NCBI RefSeq assembly: GCF_002100115.1
Contig: NZ_ANBM01000004.1
Location: 124,001-188,000, forward strand
DNA from: Anaerovibrio sp. JC8
GTDB lineage: Bacteria > Bacillota > Negativicutes > Selenomonadales > Selenomonadaceae
Reading direction: 5' to 3'
Length of the DNA stretch: 64,000 nucleotides
Below the pieces are notes generated by a model. That model had not been told where the DNA came from and ran no database searches. It saw only the letters and a program-made list of their open reading frames with translations. The first letter of the stretch is position 1, and each line of letters begins with the position of its first letter. A program made the position numbers and the translations under genes. Positions 27,763-37,247 of the stretch are shown here, in pieces.

Positions 27763-28468
27763 CAAGAACCACGCCCTTTCCCTCATCCCGGGTGATTACG
27801 CCGTCCCGCACCAGCAGCTGACGGCTGGCACAGACCGCAATATCCGGCTCGTGGGTTACCAGTATAATGGTACGCCCCTTTTCGTGCATGGACTGGAAAA
27901 TCTCCATGATTTCCTTGGTTGACTTGGTATCGAGATTACCCGTAGGCTCATCCGCCATAATAATCTGAGGATCGTTTACCAGAGCCCGGGCAATGGCCAC
28001 ACGCTGGCGCTGGCCACCGGAAAGCTCATTGGGCTGGTGATCGGCCCTGTCCGCCAGTCCCACCTGCTCCAGATAATACATGGCCCGTTCCTCCCGCTCA
28101 TCAGAGCCCACCCCGGCATAAACCAGTGGCAGGGCCACATTTTCCAGAGCGGAGATTCTGGACAAAAGATTAAAGTTCTGGAACACAAAGCCAATTTTCT
28201 GGTTGCGGGTCCTGGCCAGCATATCATCACTTAAATGGGCCACCTCATTGCCATCCAGCTTATAGGAGCCCATGCTGGGACGGTCAAGGCATCCCAGGAT
28301 ATTCATAAGGGTGGACTTGCCGGAGCCGGAGGGCCCCATAAGGGCGGCAAATTCCCCCTCCTTGATGTCAAGGTCAATGCCGTTAAGGGCCGCTACCTCC
28401 TGGTCACCCATTTTATACAGCTTTTTTATTCCTCTGAGGCTGATAGTAATTTTCTCAATATTACTCAT
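27752..28468 (-). CDS. MacB/LolD-type ABC ATPase
   Basis: 238 aa. Walker [28 protein letters not shown], signature [15 protein letters not shown], Walker [13 protein letters not shown] and H-loop VTHE. The GNLD and LSRISALENV words mark the MacB/LolD/FtsE subfamily rather than importers. Its 3' end overlaps the permease start by 11 bp. Partner of the membrane fusion protein encoded 18 bp upstream. Confidence 0.96.
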   Translation of the reverse strand: MSNIEKITISLRGIKKLYKMGDQEVAALNGIDLDIKEGEFAALMGPSGSGKSTLMNILGCLDRPSMGSYKLDGNEVAHLSDDMLARTRNQKIGFVFQNFNLLSRISALENVALPLVYAGVGSDEREERAMYYLEQVGLADRADHQPNELSGGQRQRVAIARALVNDPQIIMADEPTGNLDTKSTKEIMEIFQSMHEKGRTIILVTHEPDIAVCASRQLLVRDGVITRDEGKGVVLDVV

Positions 28469-28486
28469 TGCGCATCAACCTCCGTC

Positions 28487-29614
28487 TTACATTGGGGGGC
28501 CGCCTGGTCCTCCGCCCCTGGAGCCACTGGCAGCAGCACTGCTCTTGGCCTTGTAGGTAATGGCAACAGTATCGCCATCAGAGAGGCCCTTCTCTATTTC
28601 CACAAATTCGTCACTGTAAATGCCAGTGGAAACATAGCGTTTCTCCGTGGTGCCGTCCGGCAGGCTCAGTTGCACATAGGAGCCCTTGGTATCGGTCTTT
28701 AAGGCGGAAATCGGCACTACCAGTGCATCCTCCTTTTCGGAGGTTACAATATCCACTCTTGCGGTCATGGCCGGCAGCAGCAGATTATCCGGGTCATCCA
28801 CGTCCAATACCACATAATAATAAATTACGCTGGCACTGGAGGAAGACGAGGAGCTGTTGCTGGAATTGGTATTCCAGCTGTTGGTCACGTCGGTCTGGGA
28901 AATCTTGGAAACCCGGGCCGTAAAGGTCTTGCCGGTATATGTATCAACTGTAAAGGTGGCGTTCTGGCCCACCTTCACGCTGCCAATATCAGTTTCATCC
29001 ACCTTGGCTAGAATCTGCTTCTTGCTCATATCCGCAATGGTCATAATAACAGTAGGGTTGCTGTTGCCCTGCACTGCCATGGTTCCGGCGGATTTAGGCT
29101 CGCCTACCACAACACCGTCCATAGGGGCCACGATAATGGTCTCGCTCAAATCAGACTGGGTTTTCTCCAGATTACTGGAGGCAGTGTCGAAGGTCAGCTG
29201 GGCATCCTCCAGCTCCTCCTGGGACTTGGCACCAATGGAATTGAGATATTCCACACGATGGTACTTGCTTCTGGCGTTAATGAGCTTGAACTCCGCCTGG
29301 TCGTTGGAGGCCTCATAATCCTTGCCGTCCAAAATGGCCACGGTCTGGCCCGCAGTTACCTTGTCGTTCTCCTTTACCAGCACCGACTTGATACGGGCTG
29401 TAATCTTGGAGCTTACCTCTACGGAATCCACAGGACGGATGGTGCCGGTGGCGGATACCGTGGATTTTATCTTCATGCGCTGAACCTGGGCCATTTCAGT
29501 GGTTGGCTTGTTTTTCTCAGCATTGGAGCTGCTGAAATATGTATAGGCACCAAATATTGCCACCAATATCACAATAACCACGCCAGCTATGGTGAAGGTC
29601 TTTTTCTTTCTCAT
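28487..29614 (-). CDS. MacA/HlyD-type periplasmic adaptor
   Basis: 375 aa from ATG 29614. Single N-terminal anchor helix (TIAGVVIVILVAIFGAYTYF). Biotinyl-lipoyl halves around VSATGTIRPVDSVEVSSKIT and ETIIVAPMDGVVV flank a helical hairpin of about 50 residues. The beta-barrel contains a Ser/Asn-rich insert (NSWNTNSSNSSSSSSSAS), unusual and probably a surface loop. The tail is Gly/Pro-rich (GSRGGGPGGPPM). It bridges MacB to the TolC channel. It lies between the tolC-like gene and the ATPase in one operon. Confidence 0.93.
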   Translation of the reverse strand: MRKKKTFTIAGVVIVILVAIFGAYTYFSSSNAEKNKPTTEMAQVQRMKIKSTVSATGTIRPVDSVEVSSKITARIKSVLVKENDKVTAGQTVAILDGKDYEASNDQAEFKLINARSKYHRVEYLNSIGAKSQEELEDAQLTFDTASSNLEKTQSDLSETIIVAPMDGVVVGEPKSAGTMAVQGNSNPTVIMTIADMSKKQILAKVDETDIGSVKVGQNATFTVDTYTGKTFTARVSKISQTDVTNSWNTNSSNSSSSSSSASVIYYYVVLDVDDPDNLLLPAMTARVDIVTSEKEDALVVPISALKTDTKGSYVQLSLPDGTTEKRYVSTGIYSDEFVEIEKGLSDGDTVAITYKAKSSAAASGSRGGGPGGPPM

Positions 29615-29649
29615 AATCATGCCTCTTTTCTCATTGGGGAATCACCCTG

Positions 29650-30960
29650 TTACTTGGCCAGGGGAGCATTGGAAACCGTGGAGGCAGACGGATGAACATC
29701 CAGCCCCATATCGCTTTCCACAGCGGCCTTGTGCCTTGCATAGTCGTACTGGGCACTGATGTGGTTGTGCCGGGCGGTAGACAAGGCATTCTGGGCATCA
29801 ATAATATCCAGCATTATGCCCTCGCCGGCCTTGTATTTCTCGTTGGCAATGAAGTAATCCTCCTCAGCCTCCCGCACGGCTTCCCGGGTAGTTTCAAAGC
29901 GTCTTTCCGCTTCACGCATGCTGTTGTAATCGTTGCGGACATTCATGTCCACTGCGCTCTGATCCTTGCTGAGAGTCAGCTTGGCAGTTTCCAGCTCCAC
30001 AGCGGCAGCATTGACCTTACCCTTGGTAACGCCGCTGTCCCAAATGGTCCAGTTGACACCGATGGTGCCGGATACACTGTGGTTATCCCGCTCCGGCAGC
30101 ACCTGCTTGTTCCAGCCGGTGCTTACACTGAGGTCCACCGTTGGCATATAGCCCGCCTTTGCATTCTTCAGGGCCAGCTCCTTCTGCTTCACCTGATAGG
30201 CATCCACAATAAGGTCCTTGCGGTTTTCCAAAGCATAGGATACACAGGAATTTACATCCTCAGAAAATGGCTCATAAACAAAATCATCTGTCAGCTCCAG
30301 AGGCTCCCTCTGGTCCATGAAAAGGAGATTTTTCAAGGTGCCGAGACTGTTTTCATAGGCATTCTGCCCCTTTATGAGGGACTGTCTGGCATCAGCCAGC
30401 TCAACCTGGGAGCGCAGCACATCTATTTTGGCCTTGCTGCCGGCACTGTACAGCTGCTCCACGATAGTCAGATGCTGCTGGTATCTGTCCACGGACTCCT
30501 GATAAACCAGGGTCTGCTTTCTGGCCTGCAGCACATTGTAGTAGGCCTTGATAACATCCAGCCTTGTGGTCTCCCATTTCCGCTGGGTCTGAAGCTTGGC
30601 AATATCCACGCCGATTTCCGCATTTTCAATATTGCGGCCGTTTATGTTGCCGTTATAAATTGGCAAAGAGGCTGAAACGCTGGTTTTGTTGCCATTATCC
30701 CAGCCCAAATCATTCTGCTCGGACTTGGAGAAATTGGTTCCCACCTTAACATTAAAGCTGTTGCTGCCCCGGGCCTGACTCAGCTTCGCCTGGGCCGCAT
30801 CCACGCCAAGTCTTGTTATATTCACGTCAGGATTATTAACCAAGGCCGTCTGTATAGCCTCCTCCAGGGACAATGCCGCACATTCCCCCGTTGACGGAGC
30901 ACCTACCAAAAAACCACTGGCAGCCAGCAATACGGCTCCTATTAAAAGTCGCTTTTTCAT
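29650..30960 (-). CDS. TolC family outer-membrane efflux protein
   Basis: 436 aa from ATG 30960 (GAAAGGA upstream). Signal peptide ends at about residue 28 (GAPSTGECA). Two OEP repeats are visible: LSLEEAIQTALVNNPDVNI near the mature N-terminus and CVSYALENRKDLIVDAYQV in the middle, with long helical stretches between. It forms a trimeric channel across the outer membrane, direct evidence for a diderm envelope. First gene of the exporter operon; exported substrates are unknown (MacAB-type systems move macrolides, peptides or lipids). Confidence 0.94.
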   Translation of the reverse strand: MKKRLLIGAVLLAASGFLVGAPSTGECAALSLEEAIQTALVNNPDVNITRLGVDAAQAKLSQARGSNSFNVKVGTNFSKSEQNDLGWDNGNKTSVSASLPIYNGNINGRNIENAEIGVDIAKLQTQRKWETTRLDVIKAYYNVLQARKQTLVYQESVDRYQQHLTIVEQLYSAGSKAKIDVLRSQVELADARQSLIKGQNAYENSLGTLKNLLFMDQREPLELTDDFVYEPFSEDVNSCVSYALENRKDLIVDAYQVKQKELALKNAKAGYMPTVDLSVSTGWNKQVLPERDNHSVSGTIGVNWTIWDSGVTKGKVNAAAVELETAKLTLSKDQSAVDMNVRNDYNSMREAERRFETTREAVREAEEDYFIANEKYKAGEGIMLDIIDAQNALSTARHNHISAQYDYARHKAAVESDMGLDVHPSASTVSNAPLAK

Positions 30961-31044
30961 ACTATACGTCCTTTCAAGTTTTCCCAGCCTCATAGCAGGA
31001 GTAAACCATAAAAAAATCTAACTAAACATACAATTAAGTAACAT

Positions 31045-31173
31045 GTGAATAGGTACATATGGTGAACGCTCTCGCTCACTAGTTTACGTAGTGGATACTA
31101 GGTTCATTCTTCGCCTTTGGCTTGAATTCACCAAGTACCAACGTAAACTACGTCCCCATATATACCTATTCAC
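31045..31173. repeat. Palindromic repeat, family B copy 2
   Basis: 129 bp. Outer arms GTGAATAGG / CCTATTCAC; core ACGCTCTCGCTCACTAG, ACGTAGTGGATACTA, TTCATTCTTCGCC, TTGAATTCACCAAG and ACGTAAACTACGTC. It lies between ctpA (stop at 31261) and the tolC-like gene. It shares the core with copies at 19060 and 40965 but has different outer arms that still pair. The rest of the 300-bp gap is AT-rich and shows no gene. Confidence 0.82.
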
Positions 31174-31260
31174 CTTATTTACCTGTTCCTGCTCATAGTA
31201 TATTCACTAAGCATAAATATTTTATAAACTAAAAATTAAAATACCATTAATTTTAACTTC

Positions 31261-32412
31261 TTACTGGAGTTTTTCCTTCATAACTTCCACAGCCTTCAAA
31301 AGCTGCACGTCCTCCGTAGGATGCTCCGGCAGGGCGATTTCCACGTCCGGCTGGATGCCGATACCATCAATGCTGGCACCGGATGGGGTGTAATACTTGG
31401 CCACGGTCAGCTTGATGCCGTCCCCTCTGAACAGAGGCAAAATGGTCTGAACGGAGCCCTTGCCGTAGGATTTCATTCCCACAAGGGTAGCTGCCCCCCT
31501 GTCCTTCAAGGCTCCCGCCAATATCTCAGAGGCGCTGGCACTGTTGCCGTCGATAAGCACCACAATAGGCATGCTTGGACCCGTAAGGCTGGATGTAAAC
31601 ACCTGCTTGCTGCCGGTGTTGTCAATAAGGGATACCACCTCGCCCTCCGGAACCACCTGGTTGGCAATTTCCATGCAGGAGTTCACCAATCCACCAGGGT
31701 TGGCCCTAAGGTCGATAATCAGTCCCTTGGCATTTTGTTCCTTCAGCTTGTCCAAGGCCTCCGTAAATTCCCTGCCGGTGTTTTCACTGAAGGAGGCAAT
31801 GCGAATGTAGCCAATTTCCGTATCCGGAATCATATTCCCGGCTGCCGTGGTCATGGCAATACTGGAACGGGTCAGGGTATAGTCCTTGTCCGCCTCACCC
31901 TGACGGCGAATGGTGATAACCACCTGGGTGCCCTCCACACCGCGGATTTTCCCCACCACTTCCTCCGGCTGAAGCTCGGAAACAGGGGTACCCTCCACAG
32001 CAATGACCTCATCCCCGGCCTGAAGGCCTGCCTCCTGGCCCGGAGTATTTTCCATAACTGACATAATGTGGCAATGGCCCGGCTCCGCAAAGCTCATAAC
32101 CACGCCAATGCCCCCGAAGGTGCCACTGTTGATATTGCTGAGCTGACGGAATTTTTCCTCGTCAAGGTAAATTGAGTATTTATCCCCAAGGGATTTCATC
32201 ATGCCGTCAATGGACCCGTTAATAAGTACAGTCCGATCCACATCACCGTCGTACTTGTCCTCCACGAAGTTCACTGTGGCAATAAAGCGGAGCATATCCC
32301 CGGCCTTTCCCACGGTACCACCCAGCATATAAAAGATGACACAGCATACCGCCAATAAGGTAACCAGCGCCGTGCCGACTACCAGAAGAACACTTTTCTT
32401 AGTCTGACTCAT
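31261..32412 (-). CDS. ctpA: C-terminal processing protease (S41, CtpA type)
   Basis: 383 aa from ATG 32412. One N-terminal membrane helix (VLLVVGTALVTLLAVCCVIFYML), a PDZ domain (about 85-170, FGGIGVVMSF to VVITIRR), then the S41 core with the catalytic Ser in GNSASASEILAGAL and Lys in GMKSYGKGSVQTI. It degrades or processes secreted proteins, in many bacteria regulating peptidoglycan hydrolases. Position after the M23 peptidase and ftsEX supports a role in cell-wall remodelling. Confidence 0.95.
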   Translation of the reverse strand: MSQTKKSVLLVVGTALVTLLAVCCVIFYMLGGTVGKAGDMLRFIATVNFVEDKYDGDVDRTVLINGSIDGMMKSLGDKYSIYLDEEKFRQLSNINSGTFGGIGVVMSFAEPGHCHIMSVMENTPGQEAGLQAGDEVIAVEGTPVSELQPEEVVGKIRGVEGTQVVITIRRQGEADKDYTLTRSSIAMTTAAGNMIPDTEIGYIRIASFSENTGREFTEALDKLKEQNAKGLIIDLRANPGGLVNSCMEIANQVVPEGEVVSLIDNTGSKQVFTSSLTGPSMPIVVLIDGNSASASEILAGALKDRGAATLVGMKSYGKGSVQTILPLFRGDGIKLTVAKYYTPSGASIDGIGIQPDVEIALPEHPTEDVQLLKAVEVMKEKLQ

Positions 32413-32463
32413 GAACATTCTCCAATCATTCTTCCTAAAATAACCCCAAAGCGAAGCAGAGCC

Positions 32464-32492
32464 CTTTCACCTGCCACAAAGGCAGGCGAAAG
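32464..32492 (-). other. Intercistronic hairpin between M23 peptidase gene and ctpA
   Basis: Minus strand CTTTCGCCTGCC / GGCAGGTGAAAG with a TTTGT loop, no T run. It could stabilise or process the ftsEX operon mRNA rather than terminate it. Confidence 0.5.
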
Positions 32493-32513
32493 AGCACGCT
32501 GAAACTTTATAAA

Positions 32514-33647
32514 TTACAAATAACTATATGGACTTACAGGCTCACCGTTTTCACGGACCTCGAAATGACAGTGAGGGCCTGTGGAATTACCGGTAGAACC
32601 ACACATTGCAATGGTCTGGCCCTGGGTTACGGATTCACCCTCCCCAACCAGGAGAGACTCATTATGGCCATACAGGGTGGTAATTCCGCCGCCGTGGTCA
32701 ATAATGACAGTGTAGCCGTAGCCGCTGATCCAGCCGGCGTGAATAACCGTGCCGCTGGCCGCTGCCACAATAGGCAGGCCGTAATCGCCGCCGATATCCA
32801 GACCGCTGTGATAGCGCTGGGTACCAAAAATAGGATGGGTACGCCAGCCAAACTCAGAGGTAATCGGACCGTCCAGCGGCCATATCATGGCCCCGGAGCC
32901 GCCTGCTACATAGCTGCCCCCCACCATCTGGCTGCGCTGAATCATGCGGGTAATCTCCTGGGATGCCGCCATGATTTCCTCATATGCCTGCTGGGAAACC
33001 TCCCGGTCATATTCGGCCTTTTCCAAAAGCACCTGCTGGGCCTGCTTCTTGTCCAGCATATTACGCTGCTTGATTTCCGCGTCGGCCACCAGCACCTCCA
33101 CCTCAGCCTTGTCCTTTTCCAGCTTAGCCTTGGTGCTCATGACTACGTCGCGGTCAGCCTTAACCTTCATAATAAGGTCATAATCATGCTTGATAATGCG
33201 CTTCAGTATGTCCATGCGGGTAAGGAAATCGGAGAAATCCTTGGCTCCAAAGAGCACATCCACATAGCTTATCTGGCCGTTGATATATATATCCCTGACG
33301 CGCTTGGCCAGCATCTTGCTCTTTACCTTCAGCTCCTTCTCGGTCTTGTTCAGAAGCTCGGTATTTTCCTCTATATCTGACTGAACCTTGTCCAGCCTGC
33401 TCTTTACATCGTTGTATTCAGCAGTGGCCTGATCCACTTCCTCCTGCAAAATGCGGAGCTTTTCGGACAGGCTGTCCACCCGGGCCTGGGCCTCATTGGT
33501 GATCTCCTGCTGCTGGGCCGCCTTTTCCTGTAAATCCTGAAGCTGACTCTCCAGATCGTCAGCCAGGGCAGTTCCCGCCACGGACAGTGACATGAGAACG
33601 GCCATTATAAGACTTCCCGTCTTATGCTTGGTAGTAAAAAAACTCAT
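32514..33647 (-). CDS. EnvC-like murein hydrolase: coiled coil plus M23 peptidase
   Basis: 377 aa. Signal peptide ends at about residue 29 (SVAGTALA). Residues 30-230 are a long coiled coil (QDLQEKAAQQQEITNEAQA and onward). A C-terminal LytM/M23 domain has HPIFGTQRYHSGLDIGG and HCHFEVREN, so the zinc ligands His, Asp and HxH are all present. E. coli EnvC has lost them and only activates amidases; this one should be catalytically active, like Gram-positive FtsEX partners. It sits directly downstream of ftsX, the transporter that would control it. Confidence 0.94.
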   Translation of the reverse strand: MSFFTTKHKTGSLIMAVLMSLSVAGTALADDLESQLQDLQEKAAQQQEITNEAQARVDSLSEKLRILQEEVDQATAEYNDVKSRLDKVQSDIEENTELLNKTEKELKVKSKMLAKRVRDIYINGQISYVDVLFGAKDFSDFLTRMDILKRIIKHDYDLIMKVKADRDVVMSTKAKLEKDKAEVEVLVADAEIKQRNMLDKKQAQQVLLEKAEYDREVSQQAYEEIMAASQEITRMIQRSQMVGGSYVAGGSGAMIWPLDGPITSEFGWRTHPIFGTQRYHSGLDIGGDYGLPIVAAASGTVIHAGWISGYGYTVIIDHGGGITTLYGHNESLLVGEGESVTQGQTIAMCGSTGNSTGPHCHFEVRENGEPVSPYSYL

Positions 33648-33656
33648 AGCCCCACC

Positions 33657-34544
33657 TCAGACCTTCAGGAAACGCTTGATGGAAACGGTACTTCCGATAG
33701 CTCCCATAATCATGCCGCCAATGACAACAATCATGGTCACATAGGTGAGGAACGGCTCCTCCGGAATAAGCGGGAAGAAGGCCAGGGTATCATATATCTT
33801 GGCAGTAATGCCGGAGTAGGTCAGCCGCAGGACAATGGAGGCAATAATACTGCCCAAGAAGCCCAGCACAATACCCTCCAGCACAAATGGCCAGCGGATA
33901 AACCAGTCAGTGGCGCCTACGTATTTCATAATGGCAATCTCCTTGCGGCGGGCAAACACCGTAAGGCGGATAGTATTGGAAATAATAAACAGGGTGGCCA
34001 GAGCCAGCACCATCATCAGGGCAAAGCCGAAAATACGGATCAGACGGGTGATGTCAAAGAGGTGCTCCATAACATCCTGTCCATACTTGGCACTGTCTAC
34101 TCCCTCGAACCGTTCAATGTTTTCAGCGGCGGTTTTAACCATTTCCGGCTGCAAAACCATAACCTCAAAGGAATCCGGCAACGGATTGGTGTCATCCAGG
34201 GCATCCAGCAGGGTCTTCTGGTCTCCCAGACGCTCCTTGAATTTCTCCATGGCCTCTTCCTTAGGAACGAAGGTTACCTTTTCCACGCCCTGCATTTTCT
34301 TAAGGTCAACCTCCAGCGACCGGGCATCATCCCTCGAGAAATTATCCTCCAGATACACCTTTATCTGAACCTGGGACTCCATGGTATCCACCATTTTGTT
34401 CATGTTCATGACCAGCATGAGGAACATGCCGAAAATCAACAGGGAAACTGCCACAGTACCGATGGAAGCGACAGACATCCAGTTGTTGCGCTTCAAGGAG
34501 TGGGCCACTTCCCTAACGAAATACTCAATAGTATTAATTGTCAT
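33657..34544 (-). CDS. ftsX: Cell-division protein FtsX
   Basis: 295 aa from ATG 34544. Four membrane helices: one near the N-terminus (VSLLIFGMFLMLVMN), a large extracytoplasmic loop, then three. The cytoplasmic loop RKEIAIMKYVGATDWFIRWPFVLEG is characteristic. With FtsE it transmits ATP-driven conformational change to periplasmic peptidoglycan hydrolases. It overlaps ftsE by 11 bp and is 9 bp upstream of its probable target, the M23 gene. Confidence 0.95.
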   Translation of the reverse strand: MTINTIEYFVREVAHSLKRNNWMSVASIGTVAVSLLIFGMFLMLVMNMNKMVDTMESQVQIKVYLEDNFSRDDARSLEVDLKKMQGVEKVTFVPKEEAMEKFKERLGDQKTLLDALDDTNPLPDSFEVMVLQPEMVKTAAENIERFEGVDSAKYGQDVMEHLFDITRLIRIFGFALMMVLALATLFIISNTIRLTVFARRKEIAIMKYVGATDWFIRWPFVLEGIVLGFLGSIIASIVLRLTYSGITAKIYDTLAFFPLIPEEPFLTYVTMIVVIGGMIMGAIGSTVSIKRFLKV

Positions 34545-35220
34545 AGCCGTAACCTCCCCGTGCCTCATCACGGACTATCTCACCATGTTCAATGGCAATA
34601 ACCCGCTTCTGCATGGCATCTACAATGCTCTTGTCATGAGTTGCCATAACGATGGTGGTACCATTGGCATTAATGCTCTTGAAAATGTCCATAATGCCCC
34701 AGGAAGTTTCCGGGTCCAGGTTACCAGTTGGCTCGTCAGCAATAACGACAGCCGGATTATTTACAACAGCCCGGGCAATGGCAACACGCTGCTGCTCACC
34801 ACCGGAGAGCTGATTCGGAAAGCACTTGTACTTGTCACGCAGGCCTACCAGGTCCAGCACGTTGTTCACGTTGCGCTGCACCATGCGTCTTGGAGCCTCA
34901 ATAACCTGCATGGCAAAGGCGATGTTTTCATATACGGTCTTGTCGGGAAGCAGTCTGTAATCCTGAAAGATAACTCCCAGGGAACGACGCAGATAAGGCA
35001 CATCCTTGTTGGACATGCGGATAATATCCCGGCCATTCACAGTGAGGATACCAGAGGATGGCAGGACCTCACGGAACAGCATTTTAATAAAGGTGGATTT
35101 GCCGGCGCCGCTGGGGCCAACCAAAAAGACAAACTCACCCTTTTTGATATCTACATTGATATGATTGAGGGCAATGGCACCATTGTCATATACCTTCATG
35201 ACATCATTCATATGAATCAT
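34534..35220 (-). CDS. ftsE: Cell-division ATPase FtsE
   Basis: 228 aa. Walker [11 protein letters not shown]-loop [20 protein letters not shown], signature [16 protein letters not shown], Walker [15 protein letters not shown] and H-loop MATHD. FtsE-specific words such as DYRLLPDKT separate it from LolD or MacB. First gene of ftsE-ftsX-M23-ctpA. Confidence 0.97.
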   Translation of the reverse strand: MIHMNDVMKVYDNGAIALNHINVDIKKGEFVFLVGPSGAGKSTFIKMLFREVLPSSGILTVNGRDIIRMSNKDVPYLRRSLGVIFQDYRLLPDKTVYENIAFAMQVIEAPRRMVQRNVNNVLDLVGLRDKYKCFPNQLSGGEQQRVAIARAVVNNPAVVIADEPTGNLDPETSWGIMDIFKSINANGTTIVMATHDKSIVDAMQKRVIAIEHGEIVRDEARGGYGYDN

Positions 35221-35250
35221 TGAGAAACCTCCATTTCTACACTAAACTTA

Positions 35251-35278
35251 ATTTTATCACAAATGGAGATATTCTAAA
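35251..35278 (-). promoter_or_regulatory. Putative ftsE promoter
   Basis: Minus strand TTTAGA (35278-35273), 16-base spacer, TAAAAT (35256-35251). A closely similar 40-bp stretch is found upstream of the Rpn pseudogene (39389-39430). Confidence 0.4.
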
Positions 35279-35334
35279 AGAATTATCAATTAGAGGATTT
35301 TGATTTAGCCAAACACTTTCAGTTAATCCTAATG

Positions 35335-35378
35335 AAAAAAGAGAGCTGATGCAACAACATTTTGCAGCAACTCTCTTT
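35335..35378 (-). terminator. Terminator of the XRE regulator gene
   Basis: Minus strand AAAGAGAGTTGCTGCAA pairs with TTGCATCAGCTCTCTTT (a few mismatches in the middle), then TTTTTT. Confidence 0.8.
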
Positions 35379-35393
35379 AATTATTTCAATAAC

Positions 35394-35726
35394 TTACTTT
35401 TTTCGATACAGAACCCGCAATAAATCCCGCAGCATTTCCCTTTCATCATCTGTAGGAAATTGAGCATATATGGTATATCGGCCATTAATCAATATATTTT
35501 CCAAATCAGCCAGGTCATCCTCCAAAGACGGGTCATCATTTCCCAGTAGATAATCAATGGATACACCGAAGAAATTGGCAATCTTTTTCAGTGTGGCATA
35601 GTCTGGTTCCCTGATTCCACGCTCATATCGGCTATAAGTGTTTTGCATTATATCCAGCTTCTTGGCCACTTCTAATTGTGACATTTCCTGATGTTCCCGC
35701 AATGTTCGTAATCTTTCCCCAAACAT
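35394..35726 (-). CDS. XRE-family transcriptional regulator
   Basis: 110 aa. Cro/CI-type helix-turn-helix at residues about 5-60 (LRTLREHQEMSQLEVAKKL with YSRYERGIREPDYATLKKI and FFGVSIDYLLGN). The short C-terminal part is acidic then basic, with no protease or ligand domain. It is divergent from the MBOAT/SGNH operon. The 130-bp region between them holds two copies of the same inverted repeat, one inside the acyltransferase promoter, so repression of that operon and of itself is the natural inference. Confidence 0.9.
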   Translation of the reverse strand: MFGERLRTLREHQEMSQLEVAKKLDIMQNTYSRYERGIREPDYATLKKIANFFGVSIDYLLGNDDPSLEDDLADLENILINGRYTIYAQFPTDDEREMLRDLLRVLYRKK

Positions 35727-35771
35727 ACACTATCCCTCCTGCTTTAAGAGTACGATAATGCATTTTATAAT

Positions 35772-35787
35772 TATCCTATTTGGGATA
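35772..35787. promoter_or_regulatory. Operator 1 of the XRE regulator (inferred)
   Basis: TATCC-N6-GGATA. Half-sites are identical to operator 2, centred 29 bp away, on the regulator's side of the divergent region. Confidence 0.6.
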
Positions 35788-35793
35788 TTTTTA

Positions 35794-35822
35794 TTGATAA
35801 TATCCATTTAGGGATATATAAT
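35794..35822 (+). promoter_or_regulatory. MBOAT operon promoter with embedded operator 2
   Basis: TTGATA (35794-35799), 17-base spacer, TATAAT (35817-35822). The perfect palindrome ATATCC-N6-GGATAT spans 35800-35817 and so fills the spacer exactly; a bound dimer would block RNA polymerase. Confidence 0.72.
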
Positions 35823-35858
35823 TTAAAAGAGACATTTTCTTAACTGGGAGGACTTACA

Positions 35859-37235
35859 TTGCTCTTTAATTCATATCCATTTATTTTTGTGTATTTGCCA
35901 ATTGTATTTGCAGCCTTTTTCCTAACGGCTAAATATATCAGCCATCGGGCTGCAACATTTACTTTGGTATTGGCATCCTTCGTTTTTTATGGTTACTGGG
36001 ATGTGAAATATGTTCCATTACTCTTTGGTTCCATTTGCTTCAACTATTTTATAGGAGGACAACTGGATAAACACACAAAATCCAAATTTTGGCTGGTTGT
36101 GGGACTTGGGATCAATATTTTACTGCTGGGGTATTTCAAGTATACAGATTTCTTCCTAACTACCATCAATGATATTAATGGAGCCCAAGTATTTGATCTG
36201 CCTCATATTGTATTGCCTTTGGGTATTTCCTTTTTTACATTTACCCAGTCGGCTTATCTGGTGGATGCATACAGAAAGGAAGCCGCTCCCCATAATTTTC
36301 TGACCTACTGCGAATTTGTAACCATTTTCCCTCATCTGATTGCAGGACCGATTATTAATCATAAGGAAATGATCCCACAGTTTATTAATGAAAAGACATT
36401 CCACATTGATTATAAAAATATTGCCTTAGGGCTTACCATTTTTACATTCGGATTATTTAAAAAGGTAGTAATTGCTGACAAGCTGGCTGTTTGGGCAAAC
36501 GAAGCCTTTAGCCATGTAAGTTCATTGACCTGTACCGAGGCCTGGGTGGGAGCTCTTGGCTATACCTTACAGCTTTATTTTGATTTTTCTGGCTACAGTG
36601 AAATGGCTATTGGGCTTGCTTTGTTATTTAATCTCAAAATGCCTACCAACTTTAATTCCCCTTATCAGGCTCGTAGTATTATTGACTTTTGGCGTCGTTG
36701 GCACATGACATTAGGCTTGTGGGTAAAGAATTATCTATACATTCCTATGGGTGGTAATCGCCATGGCGAGTTTAGTAAAATGCGAAATCTCTTTGTGTCA
36801 ATGCTGATAATTGGCCTGTGGCACGGAGCAGGCTGGACGTTTATTATTTGGGGCGGCATCCATGGCCTATTACTTATGATAAACCACCAATGGCGCAGAC
36901 TGAATATTAATCTCCCAAAAGTCATTAATTGGGGAATGACGTTCCTATGTGTAATGATATGCTGGGTGTTCTTTAGAGCGGAATGCTTCAATGATGCAAT
37001 TAATGTATTGAATAGTATGGTAGATTTTCAGTCTCTCGGCATGACAGGGCTCAAAAGACTAGCAGTACTGTGTATAATGATTGGAATACTAACAGTAGTA
37101 CCAAATCCTCTTATTCTTGTGCAAAATTTTACAGCTAATAATAAGTGGTTGTTAATAGCATGTGTATTATTTTTGATCAGTATATATAGAATTGCTTCAA
37201 CTGGCACTGGAGATTTCTTATATTTTCAATTTTAG
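35859..37235 (+). CDS. MBOAT O-acyltransferase (AlgI/DltB-like)
   Basis: 458 aa with about 10-12 membrane helices. It opens MLFNSYPFIFVYLPIVF as in AlgI proteins. It has ISFFTFTQSAYLVDAYR, DFSGYSEMAIGLALL, FWRRWHMTLGLWVKNYLYIP and the MBOAT histidine in GLWHGAGWTFIIWGGIHG. The TTG start has GGGAGG 7 bases upstream. MBOAT enzymes move acetyl or other acyl groups across the membrane to a surface polymer; with the SGNH-like protein next to it, this is a two-part O-acylation system. The target polymer is unknown. Base composition is clearly more AT-rich than surrounding genes, hinting at transfer. Confidence 0.93.
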   Translation: MLFNSYPFIFVYLPIVFAAFFLTAKYISHRAATFTLVLASFVFYGYWDVKYVPLLFGSICFNYFIGGQLDKHTKSKFWLVVGLGINILLLGYFKYTDFFLTTINDINGAQVFDLPHIVLPLGISFFTFTQSAYLVDAYRKEAAPHNFLTYCEFVTIFPHLIAGPIINHKEMIPQFINEKTFHIDYKNIALGLTIFTFGLFKKVVIADKLAVWANEAFSHVSSLTCTEAWVGALGYTLQLYFDFSGYSEMAIGLALLFNLKMPTNFNSPYQARSIIDFWRRWHMTLGLWVKNYLYIPMGGNRHGEFSKMRNLFVSMLIIGLWHGAGWTFIIWGGIHGLLLMINHQWRRLNINLPKVINWGMTFLCVMICWVFFRAECFNDAINVLNSMVDFQSLGMTGLKRLAVLCIMIGILTVVPNPLILVQNFTANNKWLLIACVLFLISIYRIASTGTGDFLYFQF

Positions 37236-37247
37236 GGAGCATAAAAT